From positions 32,237-96,236 of the forward strand of contig CANNZV010002486.1 of the NCBI GenBank assembly GCA_947561585.1: DNA of 64,000 bases. The letters run 5' to 3'. The notes beneath the pieces were generated by a model, which saw nothing but the letters and a program-made list of their open reading frames with translations, did no database searches and was not told the DNA's origin. This stretch comes from Caprella mutica. Its lineage: Eukaryota; Arthropoda; Malacostraca; Amphipoda; Caprellidae. Shown here piece by piece: positions 30,481-42,680 of this stretch. The first letter of the stretch is position 1. The number at the start of each line of letters is the position of its first letter. The position numbers and the translations under genes are program-made.

Positions 30481-31848
30481 GGTAAATTGCAACACACTAA
30501 CTAACTGCAGCCTCTAACAACAGAAAAATCATATGGAACAGCACATGCCAATTGTTTGATTTAACCTCCTACCCAGTCTTCAGAAACTGGTTAAGTGTTC
30601 TACACTGAACAATACAAGAAAATACAGTAACTGGATATCAGTGATTCAGTATAGGGTGATTGTGCCAGTAATCGGTCACTTAAGGATAAATTACAAACAA
30701 ATACTAGTAACAAGTCACATATAAGCACTACTGACGCAATGTAACTATTATTAGGAAGCTGAAATTTTTACCTATCCAATTATATTACACATAAGCACAT
30801 TATGTTATTACTCAAGCAATTTGAAGTAAAAATGTCCCACTAGTCTAAAATGCTAGTAATCGTCATAGCAATATCTATGTTTGAACACTTCCAATTCTAT
30901 TATCGTCAGTTGGCCAATCATAAAGAACTAATGTTAGTCATACTTGTTCATTACTATAATAGTATATAGTATAATTCGTCTCCCGCTTCTAATTACTAGT
31001 AATAGATTTAGTCCTAACTAATATCTATACAATCAGTATGTATTTTTCTGGTTAATGTAATTCCTACTGTAAGTAATAGTAAGTATTATGTTTATACTAT
31101 TATTACCTACCCATACACACAATCAAACACTTCGTCAATGGTTAAAAAATGTTAGATTTTAGTGTTGTCATTTCAATTGAAAGTTTGAACATGTTATACA
31201 TTATTATTTGCCATACACCAGAATTGAAAACTAATTTATTTTATATAAATGTGATTATTTATTTACACAAACTGAAGCTCCTACAACTGCTACCTTCTAC
31301 ATGCAAGAGGAAATTATTATCCACTTTAACCCATTCTCTCCAGGATTAACTTTTTTCTTCCGATTGTTATAATATTTTTTGTAGGTTATATTCACTCAAT
31401 ACTGAGTACTTCATTCAATTTTCAGGTGATTTGAATGAATAGTTCTCCTAATACTGGATGTGTCCCTATGGACACGCTAGGGGAATACGGGTACAAAAAA
31501 TTCATATTTGAATTTATTCCATTTAAACCGATTTCCTGTATCTATTGTTTTTATTCAGCTATAAAATTAGTAGTTATATAATTAGTTATCATTGTATAGC
31601 ATAAAAATATAATTATATAAGCCAATCAATACTGAAGTAATGTTATTAAAAAATAATTCAATATATCTATATCATGAAGTTGACTATTCATAAGGAAACG
31701 ATCACCTGACATACAGCTATACCTTATTGTGCCGGTGCTTTTATAGCTACGGTTTTTCAATTCACTGAATAGGGCCAGAGTAGTGAGCAGGCTGTCAAAA
31801 ACGATATGCTTCTTAATTTGTTTTTCGAATGCTGAAAATAGTTGCAGC

Positions 31849-32308
31849 CAGGGCTGGGGAGCTGGCTCCGGAGCTAGCCAATTTTGGCACTTCGGAGCAG
31901 GAGCTGGAGCCGGAGCTTAGCTAATGTGCAAACAGCGGAGCGGAGCTGGAGCTCTTAACATTACAAGTAGCTCCAGGCTCCGGCAATTAAGCTTTTTTTC
32001 AACTAATACTCTTAAATAAAAGTAGAAAAATTGATTAATATGTTCTTTAATTGTAGAGTTACTAATTAGTTAAACTAGTCTTGTAAATTTTAGATAATCG
32101 TTCTATTCGTTTTTAGATGAATCATGAAATTAACTTTTATAATGTTAAAAAAAAAAATTTAATTTAATTGATAACTGTGGAGACGGAGCTGAAACAGTAG
32201 CCGGAGCTTTAAGTTTTAAATAGTGGCTCCGGAGCTAGAGCCTTCATTTACATTCTATATAGTTCCGGAGCCGGAGCCATCCCAATTATAGTCAGCTCCC
32301 CAGCCCTG
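31849..32308. mobile_element. hAT-type MITE, nested in the piggyBac-like element
   Basis: 460 bp with terminal inverted repeat CAGGGCTGGGGAGCTG and the 8-bp target duplication GTTGCAGC / GTTGCTGC (31841-31848, 32309-32316; one mismatch). The subterminal regions are rich in ctccggagc-type palindromic motifs. Confidence 0.9.
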
Positions 32309-32462
32309 GTTGCTGCACATTTCCCAAACATATCCTCGCTTTCAATAGATCTATTCTACGAAATTCCTTAGTAAATATCAAATGATATGAGATCACCACT
32401 AATTGAATTCTGGCATTAGACTTTATAGCCGGATCGTTCATGTATATTCATAATTCCCTGTT

Positions 32463-32950
32463 ACTAATATATGGCCCTATTTGGTAGTTTATTGCAACAT
32501 GATACCATGAACATAGCCAGAAAAGTTTTCATTTCATCACAATTTACATTTATGCACGTTTAATTTTTGGACATAAAACATATTGTACATATTTCACCAA
32601 AATACTCAATCATAGCTCATGTGATATTGATGGTATCTGATCATAATGAAACAGGAATATTTTTGAAGATGAGCAATCATAGGATACAATTTTGAATACT
32701 TGTGCTCTTTATAAAGTATGTCATCACAATTGAAGTGCAAAAATGTCTTATCAAATCAAATCTGTATCGGCACATTGCTGTGCACACAGCTATACGGCAG
32801 AAATCAGAGCTGATTGACTAATATATGGCCCTATTTGGTAGTTTATTGCAACATGATACCATGAACATAGCCAGAAAAGTTATCATTTCATCACAATTTA
32901 CATTTATGCACGTTTAATTTTTGGACATAAAACATATTGTACATATTTCA
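32463..32950. repeat. 134-bp direct duplication, 354-bp offset
   Basis: 32463-32596 and 32817-32950 are almost identical (one difference seen), both beginning actaatatatggccctattt. Confidence 0.9.
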
Positions 32951-34196
32951 AGACTGATTAGTTTCTCGTGAAAAGTTGAAAAAGGAAAATATTAATTTTT
33001 GTGCACATATTCTCCAAGCGTGTCCATATAGCAACACAATGTTCAAGTAGTGAAAACAGTCATGCACCACAAAATAAATACCATTCTAGTATCATAATAT
33101 ATTTAATAGTAGTATCTACTACAGTGCACAACAATAATATGACCAATTATACTAAAATCGTAAAAATAATAGCAAATTTAGATTTGGTGCAATGGAGCTA
33201 GCATGATTTCTAATAGCATCAAATGTTTGAATGCGTCTACTCACAACCAAGGTGAGTATGTACCGTGTGTAACCAATTTAGGCATACACATCAGTGGCAC
33301 TCAGTCTACCTAACATGTTGATACATCTATCATTATATTTCAGTCAGTCGCTATGAAATGCCACTAATATAAGTAACAAGTTTATTTACGTGTCCATATG
33401 GACACGCTAGAAGAGAATGGGTTAAGAATCAACGGCTACTTTAAATCATAAGGTTCATCATATATTTGATTCGTCTGCCAAGTATACATTGATTATAGGG
33501 TCACGCAGGTAAATTGCGACCCACTCACTAACTGCAGCCTCTAACAACTGAAACATCATAGCTTCATAACACACATCAAAGCTTAAATTAATAAGTTATA
33601 GCATGCACTGTGCTTTTTTTGATAGCTATGCAACATTTTAATGTAATTTCGATTCAGAATGTTTTAGAGACTCTCTTGAGAGGGCCATTATTAAAAATTA
33701 AAGGGTCGCAATTTTCCTGCGTGACCCTATTCATATATTTTAAAATTGACAATCAGTGCTTAATTTATTCATCTCAGAAGACTCAGATAGGTATTCAGTA
33801 ATATTTATTAGTGAAGTTATCCAGCCAGCGGCCTCAATACATTTTCTTTGATTTGAATAGTTCAGGAAAAGAGGGTAACTATTTTAAATAATAGCAAGCC
33901 GTAATGGTCATGCGCATTTCATGTCTATTTAGTACTCAGTAGCAGATATCTTAGCTTTATTATAATGTTAACTATAAGTCTATAACACATTTTATTTACT
34001 GATAAAAATTATTTTGAAATTGAGGCACCTCCATTAGATTTTAATTGAAATAGTTCAAAAGGTTTTAAGTAATTTTCAGCCCCTAAATAACTGTTAATTG
34101 TTTGAGTTTAAACGGGACATAATTCGAATGTACCCTTCAAAAATGAAGGCCGTTAAATATGCCCTCTACATTCCTCTATGGTTTGTCTTCCACTCA

Positions 34197-34340
34197 AAAT
34201 TTTTTTGGCCCAATTAGATCCGGGCTTGGTCCCATCGGTCCGTTTTGGACCACAATTGGTCTGTTTTGGTCCCCAATCGTTCCGTTTTGGTCCTCAATCT
34301 GTCCGTTTCGGTGATTCTATACACCGAGCCGAAAATTATT
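34197..34340 (+). repeat. GGTCCGTTTTGG tandem repeat, copy 1
   Basis: Degenerate units of the type ggtccgttttggtcc, starting attagatccgggcttggtcc and ending tttcggtgattctat. The copy at 37680-37850 has the same start and end in the same orientation. Confidence 0.75.
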
Positions 34341-34679
34341 CTTCAAAAAATATGAATACCTATTTTTTGGAGAATAATTTCCTGCTCGGCGGCTTATAGG
34401 ATATGAGCATTCAAAGTATATACTATATAGCTATTGTTTTTTTTTTCAAAATATGTAGGTAGCTATTATCAGTTGAATAACTCATTCTAAATATTATTAT
34501 TTTTCTCCAATGTATAGTACTAACTATTTAAGTGTTTTTTATGAACTACTTAGCTCCGTTTCGGCCCGATTAGATCAACAGTATCTAAAAGCTGAGCGGC
34601 ACACCACATTACGGCGCATCACTGTACTTCCTATTAATGACCTCAATGTGAAAAACTGTTATGTAGTTTGTTGAATCTG

Positions 34680-34865
34680 CTAGTTTGTTGTTCTGCACAC
34701 TTCATGATTGTTTAATGACCTGGCAGGGGGGTTCAGGGGGCGGCACGTCCCCGATCGGATACATTTACCTAATGGCTAACCCAGACTGCAGGATCTGTTA
34801 AAGTGTTCTCTAAGAAATCCTCTATTTTGGCTTCTGTTCTCAGTAAAATACATGTATATATTACC
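34680..34865. repeat. Two abutting dispersed-repeat fragments
   Basis: 34680-34770 (ttcatgattgtttaatgacc, tggcagggggg) is an inverted copy of 54800-54885. 34785-34862 matches the palindrome at 56123-56388 (gtgttctctaagaaatcctc). Confidence 0.6.
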
Positions 34866-35815
34866 AGACTGTATTTCATGGTAATACTGCCATGTTTTAA
34901 AGTATGGAATGAAAGTCACCAGTTTAGTGAGAAAATGGATCCAGGTCGCCACATTTGAGATACTTTAAAGGAGAATTTTGGCTTCCTAGTGGAGATATTA
35001 CTTACTTGTTATTTACAGGTTTTTCAATTATTTAACCTCTCAAAAGTCGCCAATATACTGGCGACTTTGTCCTTACTTAAAAACATAGGGTAATAGAGGT
35101 ATCCGGTAAATTCATCGCGGTAAATTCATCGCATGGTAAATTCATCGCATGGTAAATTCATCGCATGGTAAATTCATCGTATGGTAAATTCATCGCATGG
35201 TAAATTGACTAAATTCATCGCATAGTAAATTCATTGCAAGGTAAATTCATCGCATGGTAAATTCATCGCATGGTACATTATAAAATTAAATTGATAAACT
35301 TAAATATATCTACTTTTTGCAAATTATCGCGCCGATCTTACTTTCTTTTTCGCTGGATTAGGGTAACTTGTTTGTACGAATCTGTGCTGATAGTATATTT
35401 TAAATGATTGGATCTTAGTAATAGAATGTCATATAATTTTCGCATATATATCATTCAATTAATATTTAATTTATAAAATATTTATTATGTGAGTATGCTT
35501 GCATTAATTTATTATTTTATAGTTATGCATATTTTTCTTTAATTCAAATTTATAATATTTCTCAAATTACGTATTTGGGTAGCTACTCATAGTTTGCAGA
35601 ACATAACTGTAAATGATACACCTCTTTGAAAATATGATCACCAAAGCATAATTGCCTCAGTAAATGGGAACCCGGTTTTTTTAATTATTTAAGAGGTACT
35701 GATTACAATTTATCTTTTTAAAAGTAATTTAGATATATTTTTTGTGAAGTTGTAACAATAGAATTTATTCGTCAATATTAACGGTTTGCTCTAGCAACAT
35801 ATCCATATATTATTT

Positions 35816-36842
35816 TGTTGACCGACAATTGGGCACAAGATAATTGGGTCCAGGACAATTAGGCCCCACGACAATTGGACCCCGGACAATTGAGCCCACG
35901 ACAATTGGGAGTCTACAGTATCAATTTAATTGAAGACCATTGCTACCGTAATAACTAGGGATGTGACAATATGCGTTTGATATAAAATTGTAGTCCTGAG
36001 TATAATTAAAATATAGAATATTCCTAATATGAAAAAAACTTTCTTGTTATGAAACACATATATCTTTCAATAGAACATATTCATATCCTAGTTACAGTAC
36101 CTCTATAGTGAACTCCTGTATAATGGTTTTATTCTTTTATATTACTATAATTTTCTGTTCTGAGATCAGTCATGTAAGCAACATATTTCCTAGTTACAGT
36201 ACCTCTATAGTTAACTCCTGTATAGTGAATGAGTTAGGATGTAGCCAATAGAAAATAAGAATGTAGCTTTTAAGATGAAGAGACAATAAAAAATATGAAT
36301 GTGGGTATTTATAAAGAAGGCCGTGTCCTTCCAAGACATGCTGAAATTATTGGAACATACAAGTCAAATTAAAGTTAATGTAAATTTGTTGAAACCTGTT
36401 CAGTGTTCAATATAGAAGAATTTCATAAATTAGTATTACAAAATGTATTTTCACAATCTCATTTTATCCCTACAACTCTTCAATTTTTCTTAGTTTAATG
36501 TAACAAAAATCTTTAAAATTCACATGACATGATTCAAGTTAATAAAAATTATTTAAATACTTGAAAGATTTTCATTACACCGAAACATGAGATTAGTATA
36601 CAAATGTGATTTAAAGGCTTGTTAATATACACCAGGTATATCAAACGAATTTAAAAACTACAAACATATTTTTGAGAATATAAAACATATTTCAAATATA
36701 ATATTGTCACTACCCAAATAAAAACAAAGTAACACTTCTTTATTGTGTCTTCTACCCAATTTTTTCTGGGTTCAATTGTTTGGAGCCCAATTATCGTGAG
36801 CACAATTGTCCTTGGGACCAATTTTCCTGGGGCTCAATTGCC
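35816..36842. mobile_element. Fold-back element with GACAATTGGGCC arms, nested
   Basis: Left arm 35816-35905 has units like gacaattgggcccag; right arm 36764-36842 has inverted ones (cccaattgtccttggg). Target duplication atattattt / atattgttt (35807-35815, 36843-36851; 8 of 9). It is the most complete copy of the family seen at 1908 and 42694. Confidence 0.85.
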
Positions 36843-36952
36843 ATATTGTTTGTAACTTTTCAATATCTTTATATAAAAAAAATCATCTTCTATTTACCTA
36901 CCTCTCTATTTTTTGTATTATCTACCTTCCCTTTATAGTTCATCGCCATTCG

Positions 36953-37382
36953 CCAGTCTGAAAAGAAGATCTTGTCAGACCCAGGATTTTTCACAGAAAT
37001 TAGGAATTGGGCGCAGCAAATAACATGGGAACATAGGAATTAAATAGGACATGGGCGCAGGATTAATCCACAAATCCCCAGACTCCAGTCTGCAGAATGT
37101 GTCTTTTCTCCCGCAGAGATTTTAATTTGAGAGACAGTTACTCTCTGACTCTCAAGTCTCTCAGTAGCAGATTCAGAATCTCCCACAGCTAAATTAATGG
37201 TAACATAGGAATTAATTCAAAATCTCCCGCAGCTAAATTAATGGTAACATAGGAATTAATTCAAGATCTCCCGCAGAGATCTCAAATTTCTAAAATTCAA
37301 TCAAAAACTCCCGCAGAGAGTCTTGGAAAAATGTTCTATATTCTGCAGACTGGACAAATCCTGCTGTACTTTTCAGACTGGG
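36953..37382. repeat. Inverted-repeat segment with CCAGTCTGAAAAG ends
   Basis: Starts ccagtctgaaaag and ends cttttcagactgg. Internal segments (ccagtctgcagaat, gaaaaatgtt) also occur at 29990 and 56123. Confidence 0.6.
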
Positions 37383-37679
37383 TTCATCGATGATTTATTA
37401 TGCGATAAATTTACCTGCGATAAAATTAACATGCGATGAATTTACCACGCGAATGACGCTATGAATTTACCACGCGAATTACGCAATGAATTTACCATGC
37501 GAATTGCGATGAATTTACCATGAGATGAATTTACCATGCGATGAATTTACCGCGATGAATTTACTGCGATGAATTTAACCGCAATGAATTTACACTGATC
37601 CGGTAATAGAATGTACAGTGGTGCGCCGTAATCTGGTACGCCATACTGGTGTGCGCCGCTCAGATTTTAGATACGTATC

Positions 37680-37850
37680 GATTAGATCCGGCTTCAACTT
37701 GGCTTGGTCCCCATTCGCTCTCTTTTGGACCCCAATCTGTCCGTTTTGGACCTCCGTTTAGGTCCCCAATCGGTCCATTTTGGTCTCCAATTGGTCCGTT
37801 TTGGTCCTCATTCGGTCAGTTTGACCGTTTCGGTGATTCTATTTCTATGT
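37680..37850 (+). repeat. GGTCCGTTTTGG tandem repeat, copy 2
   Basis: Same unit and orientation as 34197-34340. Confidence 0.75.
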
Positions 37851-37859
37851 ACCCTTAAT

Positions 37860-39780
37860 TAACGATATTCCTCATTCGGTTAAATATAACCAAAAGGTAC
37901 CCGGTAGGTACCACTTCGATTTTGGTTCCATTTGTTGTCATTCGGTAAATAGTTCTACCCTTCGATAAATAGTCCTACCGAATACCAGTGAACAGGGAGA
38001 AAAATATCTGAAATGGAGAGAGGTTTACGTAACTATTTATTAATTTAGCCCATGATTTAGCCAAAAAAACAACACGTCCTGTCACCCCGAAGCCTACAGT
38101 CAAACCTCCTAGCAGAAAGGTTCATACGAAATTCCGCATAATAATAATATACAACTCTGGGTACTGGCCTTCATATATGACCTTCATATATAAATTGGTG
38201 ATATCCTATTTAACAAATAGCTATGACTTCGCATGAATTTTAAGGCAAGAAGGGTGAGGCAGCAGAAAATTAAATTTAAATAAGACCTGAAGAATTACTT
38301 ACTCAACCAATCCTAGTGAAATAATCATTAATACCTAGACTATATCGTTTTTTCTTATATGACCGAAAATGTGGAACTGACCGATAATTCGGAACTTAAC
38401 ATATACCCAGTAAACAATTAGGCATCGAAATAACGTCATCTCGATACCAGGCTTTGCTCGAAATAATGTCGAAAATAAAGCTAGAATCAGCTCCCTAACA
38501 TCGTTTTGGCATAGATTCGAAGATGCCGTGCACCACTGTTGGTATCAAAAAGACGTATACTTCGAGATGAAGAGTCACAGATTACAGGCAAGCCTCGCTT
38601 TAAGTACACCTCACTTTAATAAAAGTGGTAGGTACCTATTTCGAGTCATGTCTCGAAATAAGTACCGTTTATAGACATAGAAAACGGAGACAATTTTTTA
38701 ACTAAAGCTGGGGATGCCTGTACACGTCGAATAGGCGTTAAAGGTCCCCTCCAAGCAAATATTTTTATTACTTAAATCAACGAGGCTAATGCTTTTTAGC
38801 ATCTTATTGCAAATCCCATAAAATTTGATAGCATATTTTTAATTTAATATGGGTTTAAAGAGTTTTATTATCCAAACTCTACCAAACCTACTTTACTTCC
38901 GACTTTCTAATTTTAAGTCTGAAGAAGAAGAATGTACACCATTTGTTTTGATTGTCAACTAGGTATTTGGTTTAATAAATCTATTTATTATTCGTTTAAA
39001 GGTTTAAATTTGGATAAACTTATTATAGAAACGTTTATGTACTTTTAGAGACAATTGATATCTTAAAAGAGGGCCAAAAACGCATTGTTTGATTAAAAAT
39101 CTATATTTTAAATCAAAACAAAGAGTGTACAATCTTCTTTCTCAGCGTCAGGTTGGAGAATCGCTCGATTGATGCTCACAGAGTACTAAACAACTTTAAA
39201 AGCATATAATAAAATATATACTGGACCGAATTGTATGCGGTTTGCGGAATAATGATCGTAGACCTTAGTTCTATAATATTATGTAATAAACTCATTTTTT
39301 CCCCGGAGCCTGGAGAGGACCTTTAACAAAACTGTATCGATTAGACATATAAAAGTAGACATTGAATAGAAGCAAACCTTTGCTAAAGAAATAGAGTGAT
39401 GTGTCTCGGTATCGACCATATGCAGCCAGCTGTCCTCGTGTTCGTACCTCTGTCAGTGTGCCATTGTGATGCATTTTACTATGAAATTTTTTTGAGATAA
39501 TTCGGAGATAATTAGAGATATTTTAAAGTGAATTTAACAATACAAGCAGGCTCCACTATTATAATCAAAATCATAACTTATTCTTATTACAAATACATAG
39601 TTATAAAAAGGTCAAATTTTTATTTAGGTAATTTTAACTCCTTCAAAAATTTAATTGTCTATGAGTTCAAATTGAAGAAAACGTTTTGCGGCCACGACGT
39701 AGAGACTAAAGATGAAAGTTCTGTGAGGAAAGTTTAAAGTAATGAATTAATTAATTAAAATTTAACCATAGATTAACTCG
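37860..39780. other. Non-coding stretch with one dispersed repeat
   Basis: 38585-38700 (acaggcaagcctcgctttaa, gtctcgaaataagtaccgtt) recurs at 40515-40605. Otherwise nothing supported. Confidence 0.4.
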
Positions 39781-39790
39781 CACTCAGCAT

Positions 39791-40400
39791 GGTGACAGGA
39801 CAATAACCCCCCGTGCAAAAAAAAACCCGCGGTCAACCCCCCCCCCCCCCGTGCAATATACCCCCGTACACAATAACCCCCCCCCCCCCCCCCACAAATA
39901 CCCCCGGACAAGAACCCCTCAAGCAAAAAAACCCCGGTGCAAAAAACCCCCGGTCGATATAAATAGCATAATTCATTTTAATTAATTTTCAATAATTTTT
40001 ATTAATAAAATCACTATATGTTATAAATATAAAGAGATATATGCACCTAAGGTTGGGTTAGCGGTCCGATTAGGGGGGTTTGGGGGGGCTTGCCCCCCTC
40101 GGCCAGGTTTGATAGTGACAAAATGTATACTGTTTTTTTTACTATAAAATAGGTAAATGGGTATACCTTATTTTGCAAAAAATGTCATATTTTCGAAGAA
40201 AATGTAATAATTATTGGTTCGCATTGAATAATGTTTAATATATTAATAAAAATGAATTATGCTATATATACAGACCGGGGGATTTTTGCACCGGGGGTTT
40301 TTTGCTTAGGGGGGGGGGGTTTGTCCGGGGGTTATTTTGCACGGGGGTTTTTTGACCGCGGGGTTTTTTTTTTGCACGGGGGGGTTATTGTCCTGGAATC
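39791..40400. mobile_element. Fold-back element with C-run / G-run arms
   Basis: Left arm 39791-39958 is built from short units such as caataaccccccgtgcaaaa and acccccggtc. Right arm 40275-40400 is the inverted counterpart (gcaccgggggttttttg, ggttattgtcct). A perfect 9-bp direct repeat ACTCAGCAT flanks it (39782-39790, 40401-40409). The centre (39960-40270) is AT-rich with a second short C/G segment. Each arm has several runs of four or more G or C. Confidence 0.9.
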
Positions 40401-40514
40401 ACTCAGCATATATAGTTAAGTAATTAGTTGGATATTTTGACATATAGATATAATTATAATTGTGTTTCATTGAACAAACAGGAATTTTGTACTCAGTGAA
40501 ATATTTTTAGCAGT

Positions 40515-40605
40515 ACTAGGGTACAGGCAGGCCTCGCTTTAATATATCCAGTTTTCTTATGTCTCGAAATAAGTACCGTTCGTGAACATAGAAAATGGAG
40601 ACAAT
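40515..40605. repeat. Dispersed repeat, second copy of 38585-38700
   Basis: Shares aggcctcgctttaa, gtctcgaaataagtaccgtt and ggagacaatttt. Confidence 0.65.
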
Positions 40606-40609
40606 TTTC

Positions 40610-41580
40610 TGGGATTAATTCACGGTAACTGAAAAAACAATAAAGTTATAATCCAGATGAGGTTCTTAAAAGCAATTGGTTCAGAAATTCAACATTATCG
40701 CGTTCAAGCGTAAAGGGATGAATCATACAACTGATTTTGACTTAATTGTAATTCCGTCCTCTGCATTCTAAAAATGTGAATCTGAAAGAGATTCATTCGA
40801 TCAAAATTTGTATATAAATGAACATAGTATCGATATTATACTAGGCTTTATGTTGAAATAATGAAAAAGATAGCAATACAAATGAATAATAACTACCTTA
40901 AAGGGATAGTAAAGTTAAAATCAAATAATCGCCAAATTTGTTTTAAATCGATTCAGAATATTTAATTATGTAATATTTGAATGCTCGTTCATTTTTAAAA
41001 TGTTCATATAAAAAGTATATAATAAAATTAGCAACACCTAGCGGAAGTATTACCACTCATTTGTATGTACGTGAGTATATTTTTTGTTTTCATATTAATT
41101 TATGCATGCAGTAATTAACCTTTTTTGCGTTAAAATGGTTAAAAGATTCAAGACAAGAAGGCATAACTTTAAAAATAAAGCCATCTCTTCACTTAAGCTA
41201 GAATCTAGGTACAAACTTATCTCCATTTGTTTGTTTACAATATGGTGACTTTGATTGTGGCGCCATCACAGTTAGAATTTGTTAAGAAATTAATTATATA
41301 TAAATTGATATATTTCCATTATTAGATTTTATTGAACATTACAATTATACATGAATGCTTTATTCTTCCTAAGCAATCGTTTTATTAGAAAAAATGACCT
41401 TTTTTTATACAGTTTACTGCCCCTTTAAACTTTCTCATAAACAAAATGTATAATAATAGTAAACTAGATTACGTGCGCTCGGTAGAGAGCATACCTTCAA
41501 CGCCGCTTATCTGTTCGCAACCTAAATCTAATATACTGTTGACTGGATAGTGACCAATCGACCCACCACCCAGCTAACCA
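40610..41580. other. Non-coding AT-rich stretch
   Basis: Nothing supported. Confidence 0.4.
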
Positions 41581-41589
41581 AAAGCTGTT

Positions 41590-42140
41590 TGTCCCACGTC
41601 TTAAGACGTCTGATACCCCTCGCTATAGAGGGATTTAAGACGTGGGGCGGGGAAAATCAGACGTCTTGCAGACGTCTAACCCTCTTCATTTGCACAGGGG
41701 TCCCCCTCTGCAAGACGTCTGATCCCACGTCTTGTCCCTCTATGACAGAGGGGGACATCCACATGTCCCACGTCTTACCCCACTCCGTTTTCAAGACGTG
41801 GGACCCACATGGGACAGAGTGTGGATGTCCCTCGCTATAGAGGGATTCAAGACGTGGGACAGGGTGCGGATGTCCCTCGCTATAGAGGGAAAAGGGATTT
41901 AAGACGTGGGACCCACGTGGGAGAGAGTGCGGATGTCCCTCGCTATAGAGGGATTAAGACGTGGGACAGAGTGTAGATGTCATCCTCTGCAAGACGTGGG
42001 ACAGAGCGCGGATGTCCTCCTCTGCAAGACGTGGGACAGAGTAAGGTTGGCCCCTTCTGCAAGACGTGAGACAGAGTGCGGATGTCCACCTCTGCAAGAC
42101 GTGGGAGAGAGTATTGATGTCCCCCTCTGCAAGGGGGACA
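41590..42140. repeat. GC-rich array of AAGACGTGGGA units in both orientations
   Basis: Left part (41590-41790) has tcccacgtctt in plus orientation; right part (41790-42115) has aagacgtgggacagagtg units. Between them lie short palindromes (ccctcgctatagaggg). The change of orientation suggests a fold-back arm pair without a spacer, but I could not find a target duplication. Confidence 0.75.
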
Positions 42141-42164
42141 TATCTCCCTACTGCTCAAACTACT

Positions 42165-42680
42165 TCGGTTAATTGGGCAAGTTTCATGCAATATGGTTCA
42201 ATACTTTTTCAGTTATTGAGTTATAAATGACCTTGACCTTTGACCGAATCACTCCCAAAATTCTACCAGATGGTTCTTGGACATTGTCCAATTGTCCCAT
42301 CAAATTTCAGACAATTTGGTTGAATACTTTTTGAGTTATTGAGTTATAAGTGGCCTTGACCTTGATCTTTGACCTTTGACCTGATCGCTACCAAAATCTA
42401 ACAAAATTGTTCCTGTATATTGACCAATCGTCCCAATAAGTTTCAAGCAATATGGTTCAATACTTTTTGAGTTATAAATGACCATGATCTTTACTTTTGA
42501 CCGGGTCACTCTATAAATTCTACCAGCAGGTCACTTGAAATTGACCAATCGTTTCACCAAATTTCAGGCAATTTTGTAGAACACTTTTTCAGTTATGCGA
42601 ATAACAAGATGATAAATAAATAAATAAATGGCGTCAATAATATAACCTTCCCGCATTCTGCGAAGGTAATAACATACCGA
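42165..42680. repeat. Tandem repeat of about 115 bp, four degenerate units
   Basis: Each unit carries caatatggttcaatactttt, gagttataaatgacc and tgacctttgacc. The block ends in gataaataaataaataaatgg and a segment with ccttcccgcattctgcgaag. It may be the 3' part of an unrecognised retroposon. Confidence 0.6.

Larger units (their letters stand above)
31330..33421. mobile_element. piggyBac-like non-autonomous element
   Basis: Ends CCCATTCTCT...AGAGAATGGG flanked by TTAA on both sides (31326-31329, 33422-33425), the hallmark of piggyBac insertions. A subterminal palindrome cgtgtccatatggacacg lies at 33389-33406, with a variant at 31460-31475. No transposase remains. Alternatively the left 160 bp (31330-31485) is a small separate element, because the sequence after the left palindrome also resembles a right end. 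Confidence 0.65.
35098..37601. mobile_element. Fold-back element with GGTAAATTCATCGCAT arms
   Basis: Left arm 35098-35280 has about ten units of ggtaaattcatcgcat; right arm 37390-37601 has the reverse complement (gcgatgaatttaccat). A perfect 9-bp direct repeat GGTAATAGA flanks it (35089-35097, 37602-37610). The interior holds the nested element 35816-36842 and the inverted-repeat segment 36953-37382. No ORF of interest. Confidence 0.9.
34557..37690. mobile_element. Old inverted-repeat element interrupted by a younger one
   Basis: 34570-34628 (gattagatcaacagtatcta, ending catcactgtac) is the reverse complement of 37613-37690 (gtacagtggtgcgccgtaat, ending gattagatcc), about 80% by eye. The element at 35098-37601 sits between the two arms. 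Confidence 0.55.

Noticed and set aside
41550..42172. ORFs of 82-96 codons
   Set aside because: Frames of the GC-rich palindromic array.
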